The notes: generated from the sequence alone by a model not told the origin. A stretch of 64,000 nt of DNA from Pseudomonas proteolytica (GCF_007858275.1 NZ_VFEV01000008.1:1-64000), one strand, 5' to 3'; numbered from the stretch's first letter, positions 29,984 to 40,666 are shown. Made by a program: numbers and translations.

Positions 29984-31003
29984 CTAGGCGTACAGCAGGC
30001 GCTCGGCCAGTTCATCGGCGACCCGCGCGGGTGAGCGTTTTTCGGCTTGGGCGTGGGCGAAGATTTCGGTCAGGCGTGTACCGATGTTGGACAGGTGCGC
30101 GGTGATAGTCGCCAGGTCCGCGCCACCGTGCTTGAGGGCGACGTAGATCAGGCCGCCGGAGTTGATCACGTAATCCGGTGCGTAGAGGATGCCACGTGCC
30201 TCCAACTGGTCGGCCACTTGCAGGTGGGTCAGTTGCGCACTGGCCGAGCCGGCCACGGCGGCGCAGCGCAGTTGGGCGACGCTCTGGCGATTGAGCACCG
30301 CGCCCAGGCCGCAGGGCGCGAGGATGTCGCACGGGGTGCTGAGCAACGCATCGTTGGCAATCGGGTGGGCGCCCAGTTGCTCCATGGCCAATTGCACTTT
30401 GCCAGGGTCGATATCGCTCACCAGCAATTCGGCGCCGGCGGCGTGCAGTTGTTCGGCCAGGGCGTAGCCGACGTTGCCCAGGCCCTGGATTGCCACTCGC
30501 AAGCCTTCCAGGTTGTCGCTGCCCAGGCGGGCCATGGCGGCGGTGCGGATGCCGGCGAATACGCCCATGGCCGCATGGGGTGAAGGGTCGCCGGAAGCAG
30601 TGGTACTGGTGACGAAACGGGTGTGCTGGGCGATGCAGTCCATGTCGGCCACGGAGGTGCCACTGTCGATGGCAGTGATATAGCGGCCATCGAGTTGCTC
30701 GATGCATCGGCCAAAGGCTTCGAACAGCGCGGCACGGCTTTGCACATGGGCCGGGCGGACAATCACCGCGTTGCCACCGCCCACCGGCAGGCCCGCCAGC
30801 GCGGCCTTGTAGCTCATGCCTTGGGCCAGGCGCGCGGCATCGGCCACGGCGCTTTCGTCGTCGGGGTAGGCCAGGTAGCGACAACCGCCCAGGGCCGGCC
30901 CCAGGCGACTGCTATGGATGGCAATGACCGCCTTCAACCCGGTCACCGGGTCAACGCTCAGGTGCAGGGATTCAAGGCGGGTGCTGTGCATGAGAGCAAA
31001 CAT
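29984..31003 (-). CDS. Leucine-dehydrogenase-like protein (Glu/Leu/Phe/Val DH family)
   Basis: Family members oxidise branched-chain or aromatic amino acids to 2-oxo acids with NAD. The sequence shows the substrate domain (LGPALGGCRY), the conserved GMSYKAALAG and the Rossmann motif GLGNVG. In LeuDH and PheDH a second Lys in GGGK is catalytic; here the motif reads GGGN (AAC codon), so a normal dehydrogenase reaction is doubtful. The 339-residue length is typical. A GGGAG ribosome site precedes the start. Confidence 0.85.
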   Translation of the reverse strand: MFALMHSTRLESLHLSVDPVTGLKAVIAIHSSRLGPALGGCRYLAYPDDESAVADAARLAQGMSYKAALAGLPVGGGNAVIVRPAHVQSRAALFEAFGRCIEQLDGRYITAIDSGTSVADMDCIAQHTRFVTSTTASGDPSPHAAMGVFAGIRTAAMARLGSDNLEGLRVAIQGLGNVGYALAEQLHAAGAELLVSDIDPGKVQLAMEQLGAHPIANDALLSTPCDILAPCGLGAVLNRQSVAQLRCAAVAGSASAQLTHLQVADQLEARGILYAPDYVINSGGLIYVALKHGGADLATITAHLSNIGTRLTEIFAHAQAEKRSPARVADELAERLLYA

Positions 31004-31188
31004 CGTCGAGCTCCCGAATGACTGCTTGTAGTCGCCAAGTATAGGCCGCCGGGAAAAGGTTGCAGGAGCGCGCAGGAATAAGCAGCCCGTAATTACAGGC
31101 TTTGCGACATAACCAGGTAGGCCAGGTCCTAAGGGACTGGACGAAAGTTCTCGGCAAGGCTAAAACGGGACATCCGACGGAGAATGCA

Positions 31189-31992
31189 ATGAATCCCCGC
31201 CAAGCCTTTTTCGACTGCCTGCACCGCTCGCCTCCGGCGCTGTTTGAAGCCGCCTTATGGATCGCTGCCGAGCACGACCCTACCGTAGAGCCACGGGCGA
31301 TCCTGGCTGACTTCACTGCGCTGCACCAGCAGGTCAGCCTGGGCATGCCGCTGCTGCCGGCCGATGAACTGGGCCAGCCGTTGCTGCGGATAATGAATGA
31401 CCTGGGGTTCGCCCAGGACGACTTCACCCCCTTGCGCCCCGCCGCCGCGCTGTTGGACAAGGTGTTGCAGCGCCGACGCGGGCAACCCCTGGCCCTGGGT
31501 CTGATTGCCCTGGAGTTGGCGCGGCGCCTGGGGATTCCCATGGCCGGGGTCAACTTTCCGGGGCACTTCCTGCTACGGGTGAGCGGTGCCGATCATTTGC
31601 TCGATCCCTGTGGCGGGCGACGGCTGTACCCCAACGACTGCCGCGAATTGCTGCAACGCCAGTACGGCCCCAATCTCAAGCTGCAAGCCGAACACTTGCG
31701 CAGCGCCGAACCGCGGCTGATCCTGCAACGGCTGTCGCGCAACCTGCGGCAACTGCACGTGGCCAATGACAATCACCTCGCGGCGCTGATCGATGCCGAA
31801 CGGGTGCTGGAACTGGGCGACGCCAATGCCGCCGACTATCTGGCGCGGGCCAGTCTGTACAAGCATCTGGATTGCCCAAATGCCGAGCGCTTCGACCTTG
31901 AGCATGCGCTGTTGCTCAGCGAGGATCCGGTGCAGCGACTCAGACTGACTGAACGCCTGGGCCACCTGCCACCTGGCGCGGTGGTGCATTGA
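31189..31992 (+). CDS. SirB1-family transglutaminase-like protein
   Basis: A 267-residue soluble protein with the SirB1 N-terminal pattern, including LDKVLQRRRGQPLALGLIALELARRLGIP and GVNFPGHFLLR. The C-terminal half resembles tetratricopeptide repeats. The enzymatic role is unknown in this family; the fold is related to transglutaminase/cysteine-protease enzymes. Start ATG at 31189 is chosen because GGAG at 31179-31182 precedes it. It is divergent from the leucine-dehydrogenase-like gene. Confidence 0.82.
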   Translation: MNPRQAFFDCLHRSPPALFEAALWIAAEHDPTVEPRAILADFTALHQQVSLGMPLLPADELGQPLLRIMNDLGFAQDDFTPLRPAAALLDKVLQRRRGQPLALGLIALELARRLGIPMAGVNFPGHFLLRVSGADHLLDPCGGRRLYPNDCRELLQRQYGPNLKLQAEHLRSAEPRLILQRLSRNLRQLHVANDNHLAALIDAERVLELGDANAADYLARASLYKHLDCPNAERFDLEHALLLSEDPVQRLRLTERLGHLPPGAVVH

Positions 31993-32073
31993 AGGGGGGC
32001 GACCGTTAAACCGCGTCGCCCCCATCGCAGCCGCCCCGGGCTCGACAGTACCCACAGATAAGCATGGTGTTCT

Positions 32074-33432
32074 TCAGGTTTTGAGGATATCGCCACGCAA
32101 TGAATCTTTTGGCGCCTTGGCCTCGGGCGAACGCACCTGAATGATCAGTAACGCGGCAATCACCGCCGGAATCGCACAGAAGAAGAAAATCTGCTGCACC
32201 GGTACATGCATCGCCAGCAGCATGCTGCCAAACAGTGGCCCCAGGATCGAACCAAAGCGCCCGACACCCAACGCCCATCCCGTGCCCGTGGCACGCACGT
32301 GGGCCGGGTAGAAGTTGCTGGCAAACGCATTGAGGGTCAACTGGCCGCCAATGATGCAAAAGCCCGCCGCAAATACAAATGCCACCAGGTAACGCGGGTT
32401 ATCGTGATTAAGCCCCAGCAGAATCGTGCACACCGCCGCTGCCGCCAGCACACCCGAGAGCAAGCGCACTTTGCTTTTCAGGCGGTCGGCAAACCAGGCC
32501 ATGCCAATCGCGCCCAAGGTGCCGGCGAACAGGAACATCGAGGTCACCAGGTTGGCTTTATTCAAGGCCATGCCACTTTCCAGCAACAGTGACGGCAACC
32601 AGCTGATCATGAAATACAGCAGGATCAGGCTGACGAAAAAGGTCGACCAGATCAGCAACGTTGGCCGTGCATAACCATTGCGAAACAACTCCACCACCGT
32701 CAGTTTGCTGCCCTGTTCCTGGCGATTCTGTTGTTCGCTGGCCGCCGGTGCCTGCCAGCCGGGCAGCATGCGCGCCGTGACTTTTTGCAGGCGCGCATAG
32801 GGCGGCGCATCGCGCAACAAACGCGGTAAGGACTCAGGCAGCAGCCATGCCAGAAACGGGAACAACAGCAATGGCGTCACGCCGCCGGCGAGGAACACCG
32901 CCTGCCAGCCGAAGCTGTCGATAAAGCCCGCCGCAACAAAACCACCCGCCGCCCCGCCGAACGAGAAGCCACAGGCCGCCAACGTCACCATCAAGGTGCG
33001 CATACGCGGTGGCGAGTATTCCGACATCAACGCCATGGCGCTGGGCATCGCGCCGCCCATGCCAATGCCGCAGATAAAACGCGCGACCATCAGCGTTTCG
33101 AGGGAATTGGCGAACACCATCAACACCGTGAGGCTGGCGTAGATCAGTACGCAAGCGAGCAAAATTCGGCGCACGCCGAAGCGATCAGCCAAGGGCGTCA
33201 CGGCCAGCGAGCCGAGGGTCAGCCCCAGCAGGTTGGCACTGAACACAGGGCCGAAGGCGGCTTTTTCCAGGCCCCAGTCCTGGGCCAGGGCCGGGACCAC
33301 GTAACCCAGCACCTGGGCATCGTAGCCATCGGTCACCAGCAACAACGCCAACAACAGAAGAATCAACCACTGATAGCGCGACACCGGACGGGCGTCGAGT
33401 GCCGCGCGAAAGCTGGCAATCTGATTGTGCAT
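32074..33432 (-). CDS. MFS aromatic acid:H+ symporter
   Basis: A 452-residue major facilitator with 12 membrane segments. The first segment has the aromatic-acid/H+ symporter mark DGYDAQVLGYVVPALA, and the loop LADRFGVRRIL is the MFS signature. Its place after hmgA-fahA-maiA suggests uptake of an aromatic acid that feeds homogentisate breakdown, though the substrate is not shown. AGGTA precedes the start. A REP-like repeat separates it from maiA. Confidence 0.88.
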   Translation of the reverse strand: MHNQIASFRAALDARPVSRYQWLILLLLALLLVTDGYDAQVLGYVVPALAQDWGLEKAAFGPVFSANLLGLTLGSLAVTPLADRFGVRRILLACVLIYASLTVLMVFANSLETLMVARFICGIGMGGAMPSAMALMSEYSPPRMRTLMVTLAACGFSFGGAAGGFVAAGFIDSFGWQAVFLAGGVTPLLLFPFLAWLLPESLPRLLRDAPPYARLQKVTARMLPGWQAPAASEQQNRQEQGSKLTVVELFRNGYARPTLLIWSTFFVSLILLYFMISWLPSLLLESGMALNKANLVTSMFLFAGTLGAIGMAWFADRLKSKVRLLSGVLAAAAVCTILLGLNHDNPRYLVAFVFAAGFCIIGGQLTLNAFASNFYPAHVRATGTGWALGVGRFGSILGPLFGSMLLAMHVPVQQIFFFCAIPAVIAALLIIQVRSPEAKAPKDSLRGDILKT

Positions 33433-33468
33433 CGCAAGGTACCTGTTTTATTTTTATGGGGTATCACT

Positions 33469-33540
33469 TGTGGGAGCTGGCTTGCCTGCGATGGCAGTGT
33501 GTCAGTCAACACCGTCATCGCAGGCAAGCCAGCGCCTACA
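33469..33540. repeat. REP-like inverted repeat
   Basis: TGTGGGAGCTGGCTTGCCTG on the left pairs with its complement near 33522-33540 (GCAGGCAAGCCAGCGCCTACA-like). It lies between maiA and the MFS gene within the operon and may stabilise the upstream RNA. Confidence 0.75.
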
Positions 33541-33545
33541 TTGAT

Positions 33546-34181
33546 CTAGGGGGTGTCAGGTTGGTTGGAGGGATGGGCCTGGATAAATGCAGGATGTTTG
33601 GCAGCCAAGGCTGCGACGCGCAGGATCCGTGGATAGCTGTCCAGCGCCACTTTGAAGCGCTCCGCCGCGTACAACTGAGGGATCAGAAAGGTATCCGCCA
33701 AGCCAGGCTGCTCGCCAAAGCAGTAACCCTGGTCGCCGATCAATTGCTCGACGGCGCCCAGGCCCTGGCTGATCCAGTGCCCGATCCATGCCAGCAACTG
33801 CGCTTCGTCATGCCCCCACTGGCGCAGGAGGTTCTGGGTGCTGGAGTTGTGCAGCGGGTGAATGTCACAGCCGATGATCGCGGCCACCGCGCGCTCATGG
33901 GCGCGGGTCGCCAGGTCCTCGGCCAGTAGCGCGGGCTGTGGATAACGTTCATCCAGGTACTCGATGATCGCCGGCGACTGGATCAGCAACTCGCCTTCAT
34001 CGGTGCGCAAGGCCGGGACACGGCCCTGCGGGTTGATCGCCAGGTATTCGGGCTGGCGATTGGCGCCGCCCTTGGGTACCAGCAGGTTGACTGGCAGCGC
34101 GGTGAACGCCAGGCCCTTGAGGGCCAGGGCAATGCGCACCCGATAGGACGCCGTGGAACGGTAGTAGGTATAGAGTTCCAT
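33546..34181 (-). CDS. maiA: Maleylacetoacetate isomerase
   Basis: MaiA converts maleylacetoacetate to fumarylacetoacetate in tyrosine catabolism, using glutathione as cofactor. The zeta-class GST fold is clear: N-terminal MELYTYYRSTASYRVRIALA (usually SSCSYRVRIAL), the NPQGRVPAL loop, QSPAIIEYLDE, and an all-helical C-terminal domain. The length, 211 aa, fits. It begins 12 bases after the fahA stop. Confidence 0.93.
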   Translation of the reverse strand: MELYTYYRSTASYRVRIALALKGLAFTALPVNLLVPKGGANRQPEYLAINPQGRVPALRTDEGELLIQSPAIIEYLDERYPQPALLAEDLATRAHERAVAAIIGCDIHPLHNSSTQNLLRQWGHDEAQLLAWIGHWISQGLGAVEQLIGDQGYCFGEQPGLADTFLIPQLYAAERFKVALDSYPRILRVAALAAKHPAFIQAHPSNQPDTP

Positions 34182-34193
34182 GCCCCTGCCCTC

Positions 34194-35492
34194 TTAGCGC
34201 GCCGCGACTACGGTGCCACGGCATTCGCCAAAGCCGATGGAGGCAAATCCATCACGCTGGCAGCGGGCACGCAGGATGATTTCGTCGCCGTCTTCAAGGA
34301 ACTTGCGCACCTCGCCCGAGGCCAGTTCAATCGGCTTTTTCCCGCCTTCGGTGATTTCCAGCAAGCTGCCGAACTGGCCGGCCGCCGGGCCCGACAAAGT
34401 GCCCGAACCAAACAGGTCGCCCGCCTGCAATTGGCAGCCGTTGACACTGTGGTGCGCAACCATTTGCGCCACGGTCCAGTACATGTGCTGGGTGTTACTC
34501 AGGGTCAGGCGATGGGCCGGCAGGTTCTGCTCGCGCATCGCGGCGGTGGTGAGCAGTACTTCCAGTTCGATATCAAAGCCACCAGCGGCCTGGTCGCGGC
34601 TGTCCAGCAGGTACGGCAGCGGTTGTGGATCACCGGCCGGCCGCGCGGGCTGGGCCTTGCGGAACGGTTCCAGGGCTTCGGCCGTGACCACCCACGGCGA
34701 GATGCTGGTGATAAAGCTTTTGGACAGGAACGGCCCCAGCGGCTGGTATTCCCAGGCCTGGATATCCCGCGCCGACCAGTCGTTGAGCAGGCAGAAACCG
34801 GCGATATGCTCGGCGGCGTCGCCAATGGCAATCGAATCGCCCATGGCATTGCCCTGGCCGATCCAGATGCCCAGTTCCAGTTCATAGTCCAGGCGTGCGC
34901 ACGGGCCGAAGGTCGGTTCGCTCTGACCGGCCGGCAGGGTCTGGCCCTTGGGCCGACGCACCTCGGTGCCGGAGGTGCGGATGGTCGACGCACGACCGTG
35001 ATACCCGATCGGCACGTACTTGTAGTTGGGCAGCAAGGGGTTGTCGGGGCGAAACAGTTTGCCGACGTTCTGCGCGTGCTCGATGCCGACGTAGAAGTCG
35101 GTGTAGTCGTTGATTTTCGCCGGCAGGTGCATCTGGCAATCGCTGGCCAGGGGCAACACCTGGGCGCCCAGGGCTTGCAACTGGGCTTGCTGGTCGCTGC
35201 CCTCGGCCAGCAATTCCAGCAGGCGTTCGCGCAGGGCAACCCGCGGGCCGCGGCCCAGTTCGAAGAAGGCGTTCAATTGGCCGCCTGCCATGGCGTCGAT
35301 GGCGCGGCGCGCTTCACCGTCAAACAGCTCACGGGCGGCCTGCAGATCAAAAATATGCTCGCCAATCGCCACGCCACTGCGCGGCGCCGAACCGTTGAGG
35401 CTGAAGATGCCCAGGGGCAGGTTCTGCAGGGGGAAATCCGTGTGACCGTTGGCCGAGGCCACCCAACTACGGGTGAGAGTGGACTGAGTCAT
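34194..35492 (-). CDS. fahA: Fumarylacetoacetase
   Basis: FahA hydrolyses fumarylacetoacetate to fumarate and acetoacetate, the last step of the homogentisate path. The 432-residue length is typical. Conserved blocks are visible: DYTDFYVGIEHAQNVG with catalytic Glu/His, the metal-binding DYELELGIWIG and LNDWSARDIQAWEY, and the C-terminal GSGTLSG. Only three bases separate it from the hmgA stop. Confidence 0.95.
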   Translation of the reverse strand: MTQSTLTRSWVASANGHTDFPLQNLPLGIFSLNGSAPRSGVAIGEHIFDLQAARELFDGEARRAIDAMAGGQLNAFFELGRGPRVALRERLLELLAEGSDQQAQLQALGAQVLPLASDCQMHLPAKINDYTDFYVGIEHAQNVGKLFRPDNPLLPNYKYVPIGYHGRASTIRTSGTEVRRPKGQTLPAGQSEPTFGPCARLDYELELGIWIGQGNAMGDSIAIGDAAEHIAGFCLLNDWSARDIQAWEYQPLGPFLSKSFITSISPWVVTAEALEPFRKAQPARPAGDPQPLPYLLDSRDQAAGGFDIELEVLLTTAAMREQNLPAHRLTLSNTQHMYWTVAQMVAHHSVNGCQLQAGDLFGSGTLSGPAAGQFGSLLEITEGGKKPIELASGEVRKFLEDGDEIILRARCQRDGFASIGFGECRGTVVAAR

Positions 35493-35495
35493 GGT

Positions 35496-36779
35496 TTATC
35501 TCCGATTCGGGTTGAAGGTTGCCGGCAACGTGGCCCAGCAAGCGTCGTAAGTGTTTTGCAGTTGCGGGCAGTCCAGGGCGAACCGGGTCGGGCGCAGCAC
35601 CTGGCTGGTCTCGAACATGAAGGCCATGGTGTTATCGATCTTGTGCGGCGCCAGGTCCACGGCGATGGCCTTGGTGCAGGTCTCGCCATCCGGGCCGTGG
35701 GCGCTCATGCAGCTGTGCAGCGACGCGCCGCCCGGCAGGAAGCCTTCGGCCTTGGCATCGTAGGCGCCCTGGATCAGGCCCATGTATTCGTTCATCAGGT
35801 TGCGGTGGAACCACGGTGGCCGGAAGGTGTTCTCGGCCACCATCCAGCGCGGCGGGAAAATCACGAAGTCGAGGTTGGCCAGGCCATGGACGCTGGTGGG
35901 CGAGGTCAACACGGTAAAGATCGACGGGTCCGGGTGATCGAAACTCACCGTGCCGATGGTGTTGAAGCGGCGCAGGTCGTATTTGTACGGCACGTTGTTG
36001 CCGTGCCAGGCCACCACGTTCAGCGGTGAGTGGTCCAGGGTGCAGCCCCACAGCTCGCCGAGGAACTTCTGCACCAGGGGCGTGGGTTGGGAAAGGTCTT
36101 CGTAGTGGGCGACCGGGGTCAGGAAGTCCCGCGGGTTGGCCAGGCCATTGCTGCCGATCGGCCCCAGGTCCGGCAGGCGCAGCGGTGCGCCGTGGTTTTC
36201 GGCAACGTAGCCGCGCGCCTGGGCATCCAGCAGTTCGATGCGAAATTTCAGGCCCCGAGGCAGCACGACGATTTCCAGCGGCTCGACCTCCAACACGCCC
36301 AACTCGGTGGCGATGCGCAGGCGGCCTTGCTCGGGAACGATCAACAGTTCGCCATCGGCGTTAAAGAACACGCGCTCCATGGAGCGGTTGGCGCGGTAAT
36401 GATAGATGCTGATGCCTGAGGGCTTTTCGGCACCGGAGTTGGCAACCATGGCCACCAGCCCATCGATAAAGTCGGTGGGTTCTGCGGGAACATCCAACGG
36501 GTTCCAACGCAGGCGGTTAGGCGTGACCTCACCCAGCGGGCCACCGGCCAGTTGCCGTTCCAGTTTGACGAATGCCGGGTGATTGGCCGACGGCTGGATG
36601 CGATACATCCAGGTGCGCCGGGCTTCGCTGCGCACCATAGTGAAGGCGGTGCCGGAGAACAGCTCGGTGTACAGCCCGTAGGGCGCTTTTTGCGGGGAGT
36701 TCTGGCCGACCGGCAGTGCACCTGGCAAGGCTTCGCTGGCGAATTCATTGCCAAAGCCCGATTGATAATCGAGGGTCAT
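35496..36779 (-). CDS. hmgA: Homogentisate 1,2-dioxygenase
   Basis: HmgA opens the homogentisate ring with Fe(II) and O2 to give maleylacetoacetate. The 427-residue protein begins with [19 protein letters not shown], the family's signature start, and ends with the iron region around [14 protein letters not shown]. It is the first gene of hmgA-fahA-maiA-MFS. GAGGA stands before the ATG, and candidate HmgR half-sites lie at 36811-36835. Confidence 0.96.
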   Translation of the reverse strand: MTLDYQSGFGNEFASEALPGALPVGQNSPQKAPYGLYTELFSGTAFTMVRSEARRTWMYRIQPSANHPAFVKLERQLAGGPLGEVTPNRLRWNPLDVPAEPTDFIDGLVAMVANSGAEKPSGISIYHYRANRSMERVFFNADGELLIVPEQGRLRIATELGVLEVEPLEIVVLPRGLKFRIELLDAQARGYVAENHGAPLRLPDLGPIGSNGLANPRDFLTPVAHYEDLSQPTPLVQKFLGELWGCTLDHSPLNVVAWHGNNVPYKYDLRRFNTIGTVSFDHPDPSIFTVLTSPTSVHGLANLDFVIFPPRWMVAENTFRPPWFHRNLMNEYMGLIQGAYDAKAEGFLPGGASLHSCMSAHGPDGETCTKAIAVDLAPHKIDNTMAFMFETSQVLRPTRFALDCPQLQNTYDACWATLPATFNPNRR

Positions 36780-36810
36780 GGATCGTCCTCAGTAAGGAAG
36801 TTGTTTTTAT

Positions 36811-36835
36811 CGTAATCCAGTTACGCATAACGTAA
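36811..36835. promoter_or_regulatory. Candidate HmgR operator
   Basis: Three half-sites, CGTAA, TTACG and CGTAA, follow each other with five-base spacers, so two overlapping dyads form (CGTAA-N5-TTACG and TTACG-N5-CGTAA). The site lies between hmgA and hmgR, the right place for an IclR-type repressor. Confidence 0.6.
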
Positions 36836-36898
36836 TTTGCTCCGTATCGACCGTCAAGCTATAAAGACCGCCATTCGTCTTTGGGACACACGTTCTCC

Positions 36899-37687
36899 AT
36901 GGAAAAGCCGCCCGCCCCCCGCGACACCGGTAAACAGAAAGTCCGCTCGGCCGAAGTCGGCACCGACATCCTCAAGGCCCTGGCCGAACTGTCGCCGGCC
37001 ACCTCCCTGTCGCGCCTGGCCGAACATGTGCAGATGCCCGCCAGCAAGGTCCACCGCTACTTGCAGGCCCTGATTGCCTCGGGCTTTGCCGAGCAGAACA
37101 CCGCCACCAACCATTACGGCCTGGGTCGCGAGGCCCTGCGCGTGGGGCTGGCGGCGCTGGGCAGCATGGATGTACTGAAAGTCGCCACCCTGCCCCTGGC
37201 GCAGTTGCGCGATGAGTTGAATGAAACCTGCTTTCTCGCGGTGTGGGGCAACCACGGCGCGACCGTGGTGCATATCGAACCGGCCGTACGCGCGGTCACG
37301 GTGGTGACGCAACTGGGGTCGGTGCTGCCGCTGCTCAGTTCCTCAACCGGGCTGGTGTTCAGTGCCTTTTTGCCGGAGCGGGAAACCGTGGACCTGCGTG
37401 CGCAGGAGATCCAGGCCGGCATCGCCCATGCACTGGCGGACGACCAGGCGTATAGGCAGGCCTGTGAGCAGATTCGCCAGCGTGGCCTGCACTTTGTGCA
37501 TGGCTTGCTGATGCCGGGGGTCGATGCGCTGTCGGCGCCGGTGTTCAACGCGATGGGGCAGGTGGTGGCGGTGATGACCGTGGTGGGGCCGACCTCGTTG
37601 TTCCATGCCGATGAAGATGGGCCGGCGGCCAGGCAATTGCTTGCGGCGAGCCAGGCGGTGAGTTGGCGGATGGGGTATCAGCCCTGA
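36899..37687 (+). CDS. hmgR: IclR-family regulator HmgR
   Basis: In Pseudomonas HmgR represses hmgABC until homogentisate binds. The 262-residue protein has an N-terminal winged helix (KALAELSPATSLSRLAEHVQ, then SKVHRYLQALI) and an effector domain. The ATG at 36899 is used; an upstream TTG at 36881 would add six residues. It is divergent from hmgA, with the likely operator between. Confidence 0.87.
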   Translation: MEKPPAPRDTGKQKVRSAEVGTDILKALAELSPATSLSRLAEHVQMPASKVHRYLQALIASGFAEQNTATNHYGLGREALRVGLAALGSMDVLKVATLPLAQLRDELNETCFLAVWGNHGATVVHIEPAVRAVTVVTQLGSVLPLLSSSTGLVFSAFLPERETVDLRAQEIQAGIAHALADDQAYRQACEQIRQRGLHFVHGLLMPGVDALSAPVFNAMGQVVAVMTVVGPTSLFHADEDGPAARQLLAASQAVSWRMGYQP

Positions 37688-38026
37688 CTGCACGCACGCA
37701 GGTAAATGTGGGAGACCCCACTACCTCTTCGACTTAGCGCTGTCGCGCATCAAACTGGATTCCCTGTGGCGAGCGGGCTTGCCCCGCGCTGGGCTGCGCA
37801 GCAGCCCCAAAACCAGTCTCTGCGCAGTATCTGGTACACCGCATTCGTCCTTTATTAGGGGCGCTACGCGCCCCAGCGCGGGCGATGCGGCGTTCCGACA
37901 AGCCCGCTCGCCACAAAAAACAGTCACTTAAGTAAAAAATTTAATCCTTTAAAATCAACAATTTATTTTATGTTTGATATGAGCTGGCTTGCCTGCTCCT
38001 GCATGCTGAGCTGCGTTGCTTGAAAA
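37688..38026. other. Intergenic with long repeat
   Basis: No gene; this holds the repeat described at 37764-37920 and an AT-rich stretch at 37920-37980. Confidence 0.6.
37764..37920. repeat. Long REP/BIME-like inverted repeat
   Basis: Outer arms CTGTGGCGAGCGGGCTTG and CAAGCCCGCTCGCCACA enclose about 120 bases with smaller hairpins. The left 45 bases match the repeat at 54897 with one difference, so the two belong to one family. Confidence 0.75.
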
Positions 38027-40567
38027 TCAGGCCATCAGGCCCAGGGTCTTGGCCTTGGCCACCGCCTGGGTGCGGCGCTCCACCCCCAGCTTGCTGTGGA
38101 TCCGCCGGGCATGGGTCTTTACGGTGTGCAGCGAGATAAACAACAGATCGGCAATTTCCAGGTTGGAGTTGCCCAGCGCAATCAGTTGCAGCACCTCCAA
38201 TTCGCGCTGGCTCAGGGGGTTTTCTCCGGGTGCCGCCACCGCCTCTTGAGGTTCAAGCCCCAACTCACAGAGCAACCCCGGCTGGCGCAGGCGCAGTTCA
38301 CGCACCGCCTGCTGCACCTGGCAGCGCGCCGCCAGGGCCAGCCCGGTTTGCAGCGAGCGCACCGCGTTCGCTCGCTCGCCCAGTTGCCAGGCCACCTCGC
38401 CCAACACCAAGTGCAGTTCCACCTCCAGGCATTGCATGCCGCGCTCGCGGGCAGTGTCGAGCAAGGCTGTGAGCCGCTGGATGGGCTGCTCGGCCTGGCG
38501 CAGTTTGACTTGGGCCAGCACCAACAGGTATTCCAGCCGGGGGATCAGTTCCAGGGTCGCCGGCGGTGCCTGTTTCGCCTGGGGCCCGTGATAGTGGCGC
38601 AGCACCCGGCTGACCGCTTCCTGGGTCAACTCGGCCCGCCCCTGCTGTAACCAGAAATGCCCGCTGAGCAAGAGCAACACCGCCCGGTACACCGTGTCGG
38701 GCACGTGCCGGCGTTGCATCAGGCGTTCGGCGTCACGTAGCTGGATAAACGCCTGGGCGTAATCACCACGATTGGCCGCCAGCATCGCCATCCCAAGGAA
38801 ACCATAGAGCACACGCTTGTCCTGGCTGTGCAAGCACATGCCCAGGCCGGCTTCGAGGCACTCGGTGGCCAACGCATCATGCCCCTGGCGCAAGGCCAGG
38901 TGGCCACGGCGCAAGGCTATCCGGCCCATCAATGGCCCCGCCTTGAGGCGCTGCTGCACCAGCATCGCCTGCACACCTTCCAACAGGCTCTGGGCCCGGT
39001 ACGGTGCGCCTCGCTGTTCCAGCAGCTGCGCATGGTCAAGTTCCAGCACCGCCTCCAACAGCAACGAACCGTTGGCCCGCGCCAGGCACAACGCCTCACG
39101 GTTGAGGGCTTGGGCCACGTCCAGTTCGCCGCGCAGCAACGCTTGCTGGGTCAGGCCCGACAAGCACATTAACCGCGACGTCCAGGCGCTGTCCGGCAAG
39201 TCATTCAACGCCTCCAGAAAATGCCCGCGCGCAGGTACCGCGTCCCCCCCAAGATGCAACAACCACCCCCACTGCGCCTGCCAGCGCGCCAGCAGATGCC
39301 GTTGCAGGGCGGCCGTAGGTTGCGGGGTGAAGCGCGCCAGTTGGTCGATACATTGCGCGGCCTGGTCGAAACGCCCGGCAAACAGCAAGGCGGCGGTGAC
39401 CAGCCCCACCAGTTGCGCTGAGCCGAGCATCAACTCGTCGCCATGTTGCTCATGCAGGCGCAACAACAGCACGGCGTTTTGCTGGCGGAACAAGTCTTCA
39501 AAACTGAAGTGCTCCAACAGGCTGACCGCCACTTCGTATTCCTCAGCCAACAGCGCCTGCTCAAACGCCGCCTGCCAGTCCTGGGCCGCGGTGAACCATT
39601 GGCAGGCGCGCCGATGCCAGGAGCGCCGGGCAGGCCAGGGTTCGTCGCGCAGCAACTGGGCCAGGGGCGGGAAGACCTGCAGCCAGTCTGGCGAGTCGTC
39701 CCAGGGCTCGATGAACGCACCCAGGGCCTGAAGGTCGCGCAGGTAGCCGGCGCCATCGCCAAACCCGAACAAGTGCTCGCACAGTCCCGGGTTGAAACGC
39801 GGCAGATGTGCCAGGACGCGCCAGGCTTCCTCCAATTCTTCGGGCAACGTGCTGAACAGCTCGTGTTGCAGGTAATCGAGCAAGGTTTGCGAACGCCCAT
39901 GCCAGGCGCCGCTGTCGGGATGGTTGTCGCCTTCGAGCAGGGCGATACGCACGCCCGCGCACCAGCCCGCAGAAAATTGCAGGACTTTGTCGGCAGACTG
40001 CCCGGCAGCGGCGTGGTGATCGAGCAGTTGCTGGACCTCGCGCTGATCGAACGCCAACTCGGTGCCGCCCCATTCCCACAGCTCATCATCGAGCAGCAGC
40101 CGCGGCCAATTGCACGCCGGCCGACGTCGCGCGCCCAGCCACCAGGTCAAGGCCGGGCTACTCGAGGCCAGCAGCCGATCGAGCAAAGCATCCAATGCGG
40201 GCGCCGCCACCCGGCAATAGTCATCGAGAAACAGCCAGGCCGGCGTTTGCCAGCGGCTCAGGTCCAGCAACAAGCTGGCCTCATCGACAAACGCCAGGCC
40301 CAGGCTTTGTGCCAGGCGCTGGCACAGAGCATGAGGGTCCAATGCCGTACCGTTGAGCGCCAACCAATACACCTGGCAGCTCGCCGGTGCCTGCTGGGCG
40401 CATTCAGCCAACAAGGCGCTCTTGCCGCTGCCGGCCGGCGCGCACAGCAACCTTACCCGCGCCTGCGTCCCTAGCAACGGCTCGGCCAGGCGGGGGCGCA
40501 GCAAATGGTGGGAAGACAAACGTGGCATGAATCCAGGACGATCCAGGCGACGGGTCATGGCGGTCAT
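38027..40567 (-). CDS. MalT-like LuxR-family regulator, 846 aa
   Basis: A large ATP-binding LuxR-type (LAL) regulator. A Walker A motif ([14 protein letters not shown]) is near residue 42, followed by an NTPase domain and TPR-like helices, and a C-terminal LuxR HTH ([20 protein letters not shown] … [16 protein letters not shown]). Such proteins are activated by small molecules, as MalT is by maltotriose. Its neighbour genes (DUF1329, DUF1302) are likely targets, but the inducer is unknown. GGGA precedes the ATG. Confidence 0.9.
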   Translation of the reverse strand: MTAMTRRLDRPGFMPRLSSHHLLRPRLAEPLLGTQARVRLLCAPAGSGKSALLAECAQQAPASCQVYWLALNGTALDPHALCQRLAQSLGLAFVDEASLLLDLSRWQTPAWLFLDDYCRVAAPALDALLDRLLASSSPALTWWLGARRRPACNWPRLLLDDELWEWGGTELAFDQREVQQLLDHHAAAGQSADKVLQFSAGWCAGVRIALLEGDNHPDSGAWHGRSQTLLDYLQHELFSTLPEELEEAWRVLAHLPRFNPGLCEHLFGFGDGAGYLRDLQALGAFIEPWDDSPDWLQVFPPLAQLLRDEPWPARRSWHRRACQWFTAAQDWQAAFEQALLAEEYEVAVSLLEHFSFEDLFRQQNAVLLLRLHEQHGDELMLGSAQLVGLVTAALLFAGRFDQAAQCIDQLARFTPQPTAALQRHLLARWQAQWGWLLHLGGDAVPARGHFLEALNDLPDSAWTSRLMCLSGLTQQALLRGELDVAQALNREALCLARANGSLLLEAVLELDHAQLLEQRGAPYRAQSLLEGVQAMLVQQRLKAGPLMGRIALRRGHLALRQGHDALATECLEAGLGMCLHSQDKRVLYGFLGMAMLAANRGDYAQAFIQLRDAERLMQRRHVPDTVYRAVLLLLSGHFWLQQGRAELTQEAVSRVLRHYHGPQAKQAPPATLELIPRLEYLLVLAQVKLRQAEQPIQRLTALLDTARERGMQCLEVELHLVLGEVAWQLGERANAVRSLQTGLALAARCQVQQAVRELRLRQPGLLCELGLEPQEAVAAPGENPLSQRELEVLQLIALGNSNLEIADLLFISLHTVKTHARRIHSKLGVERRTQAVAKAKTLGLMA

Positions 40568-40666
40568 TACAGCGTCCCTTTTTTATTTTTATGCGGCGTG
40601 CGGCCTACCGTAGTCCCCTCGATGGGCGTTGTTGAAGAAGTATTCAGCGGGCTGATTGCCGGGCAT

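Noticed and set aside
34431..36029. Long open frame antisense to fahA/hmgA
   Set aside because: It runs across two genes on the opposite strand and has no supporting signals.
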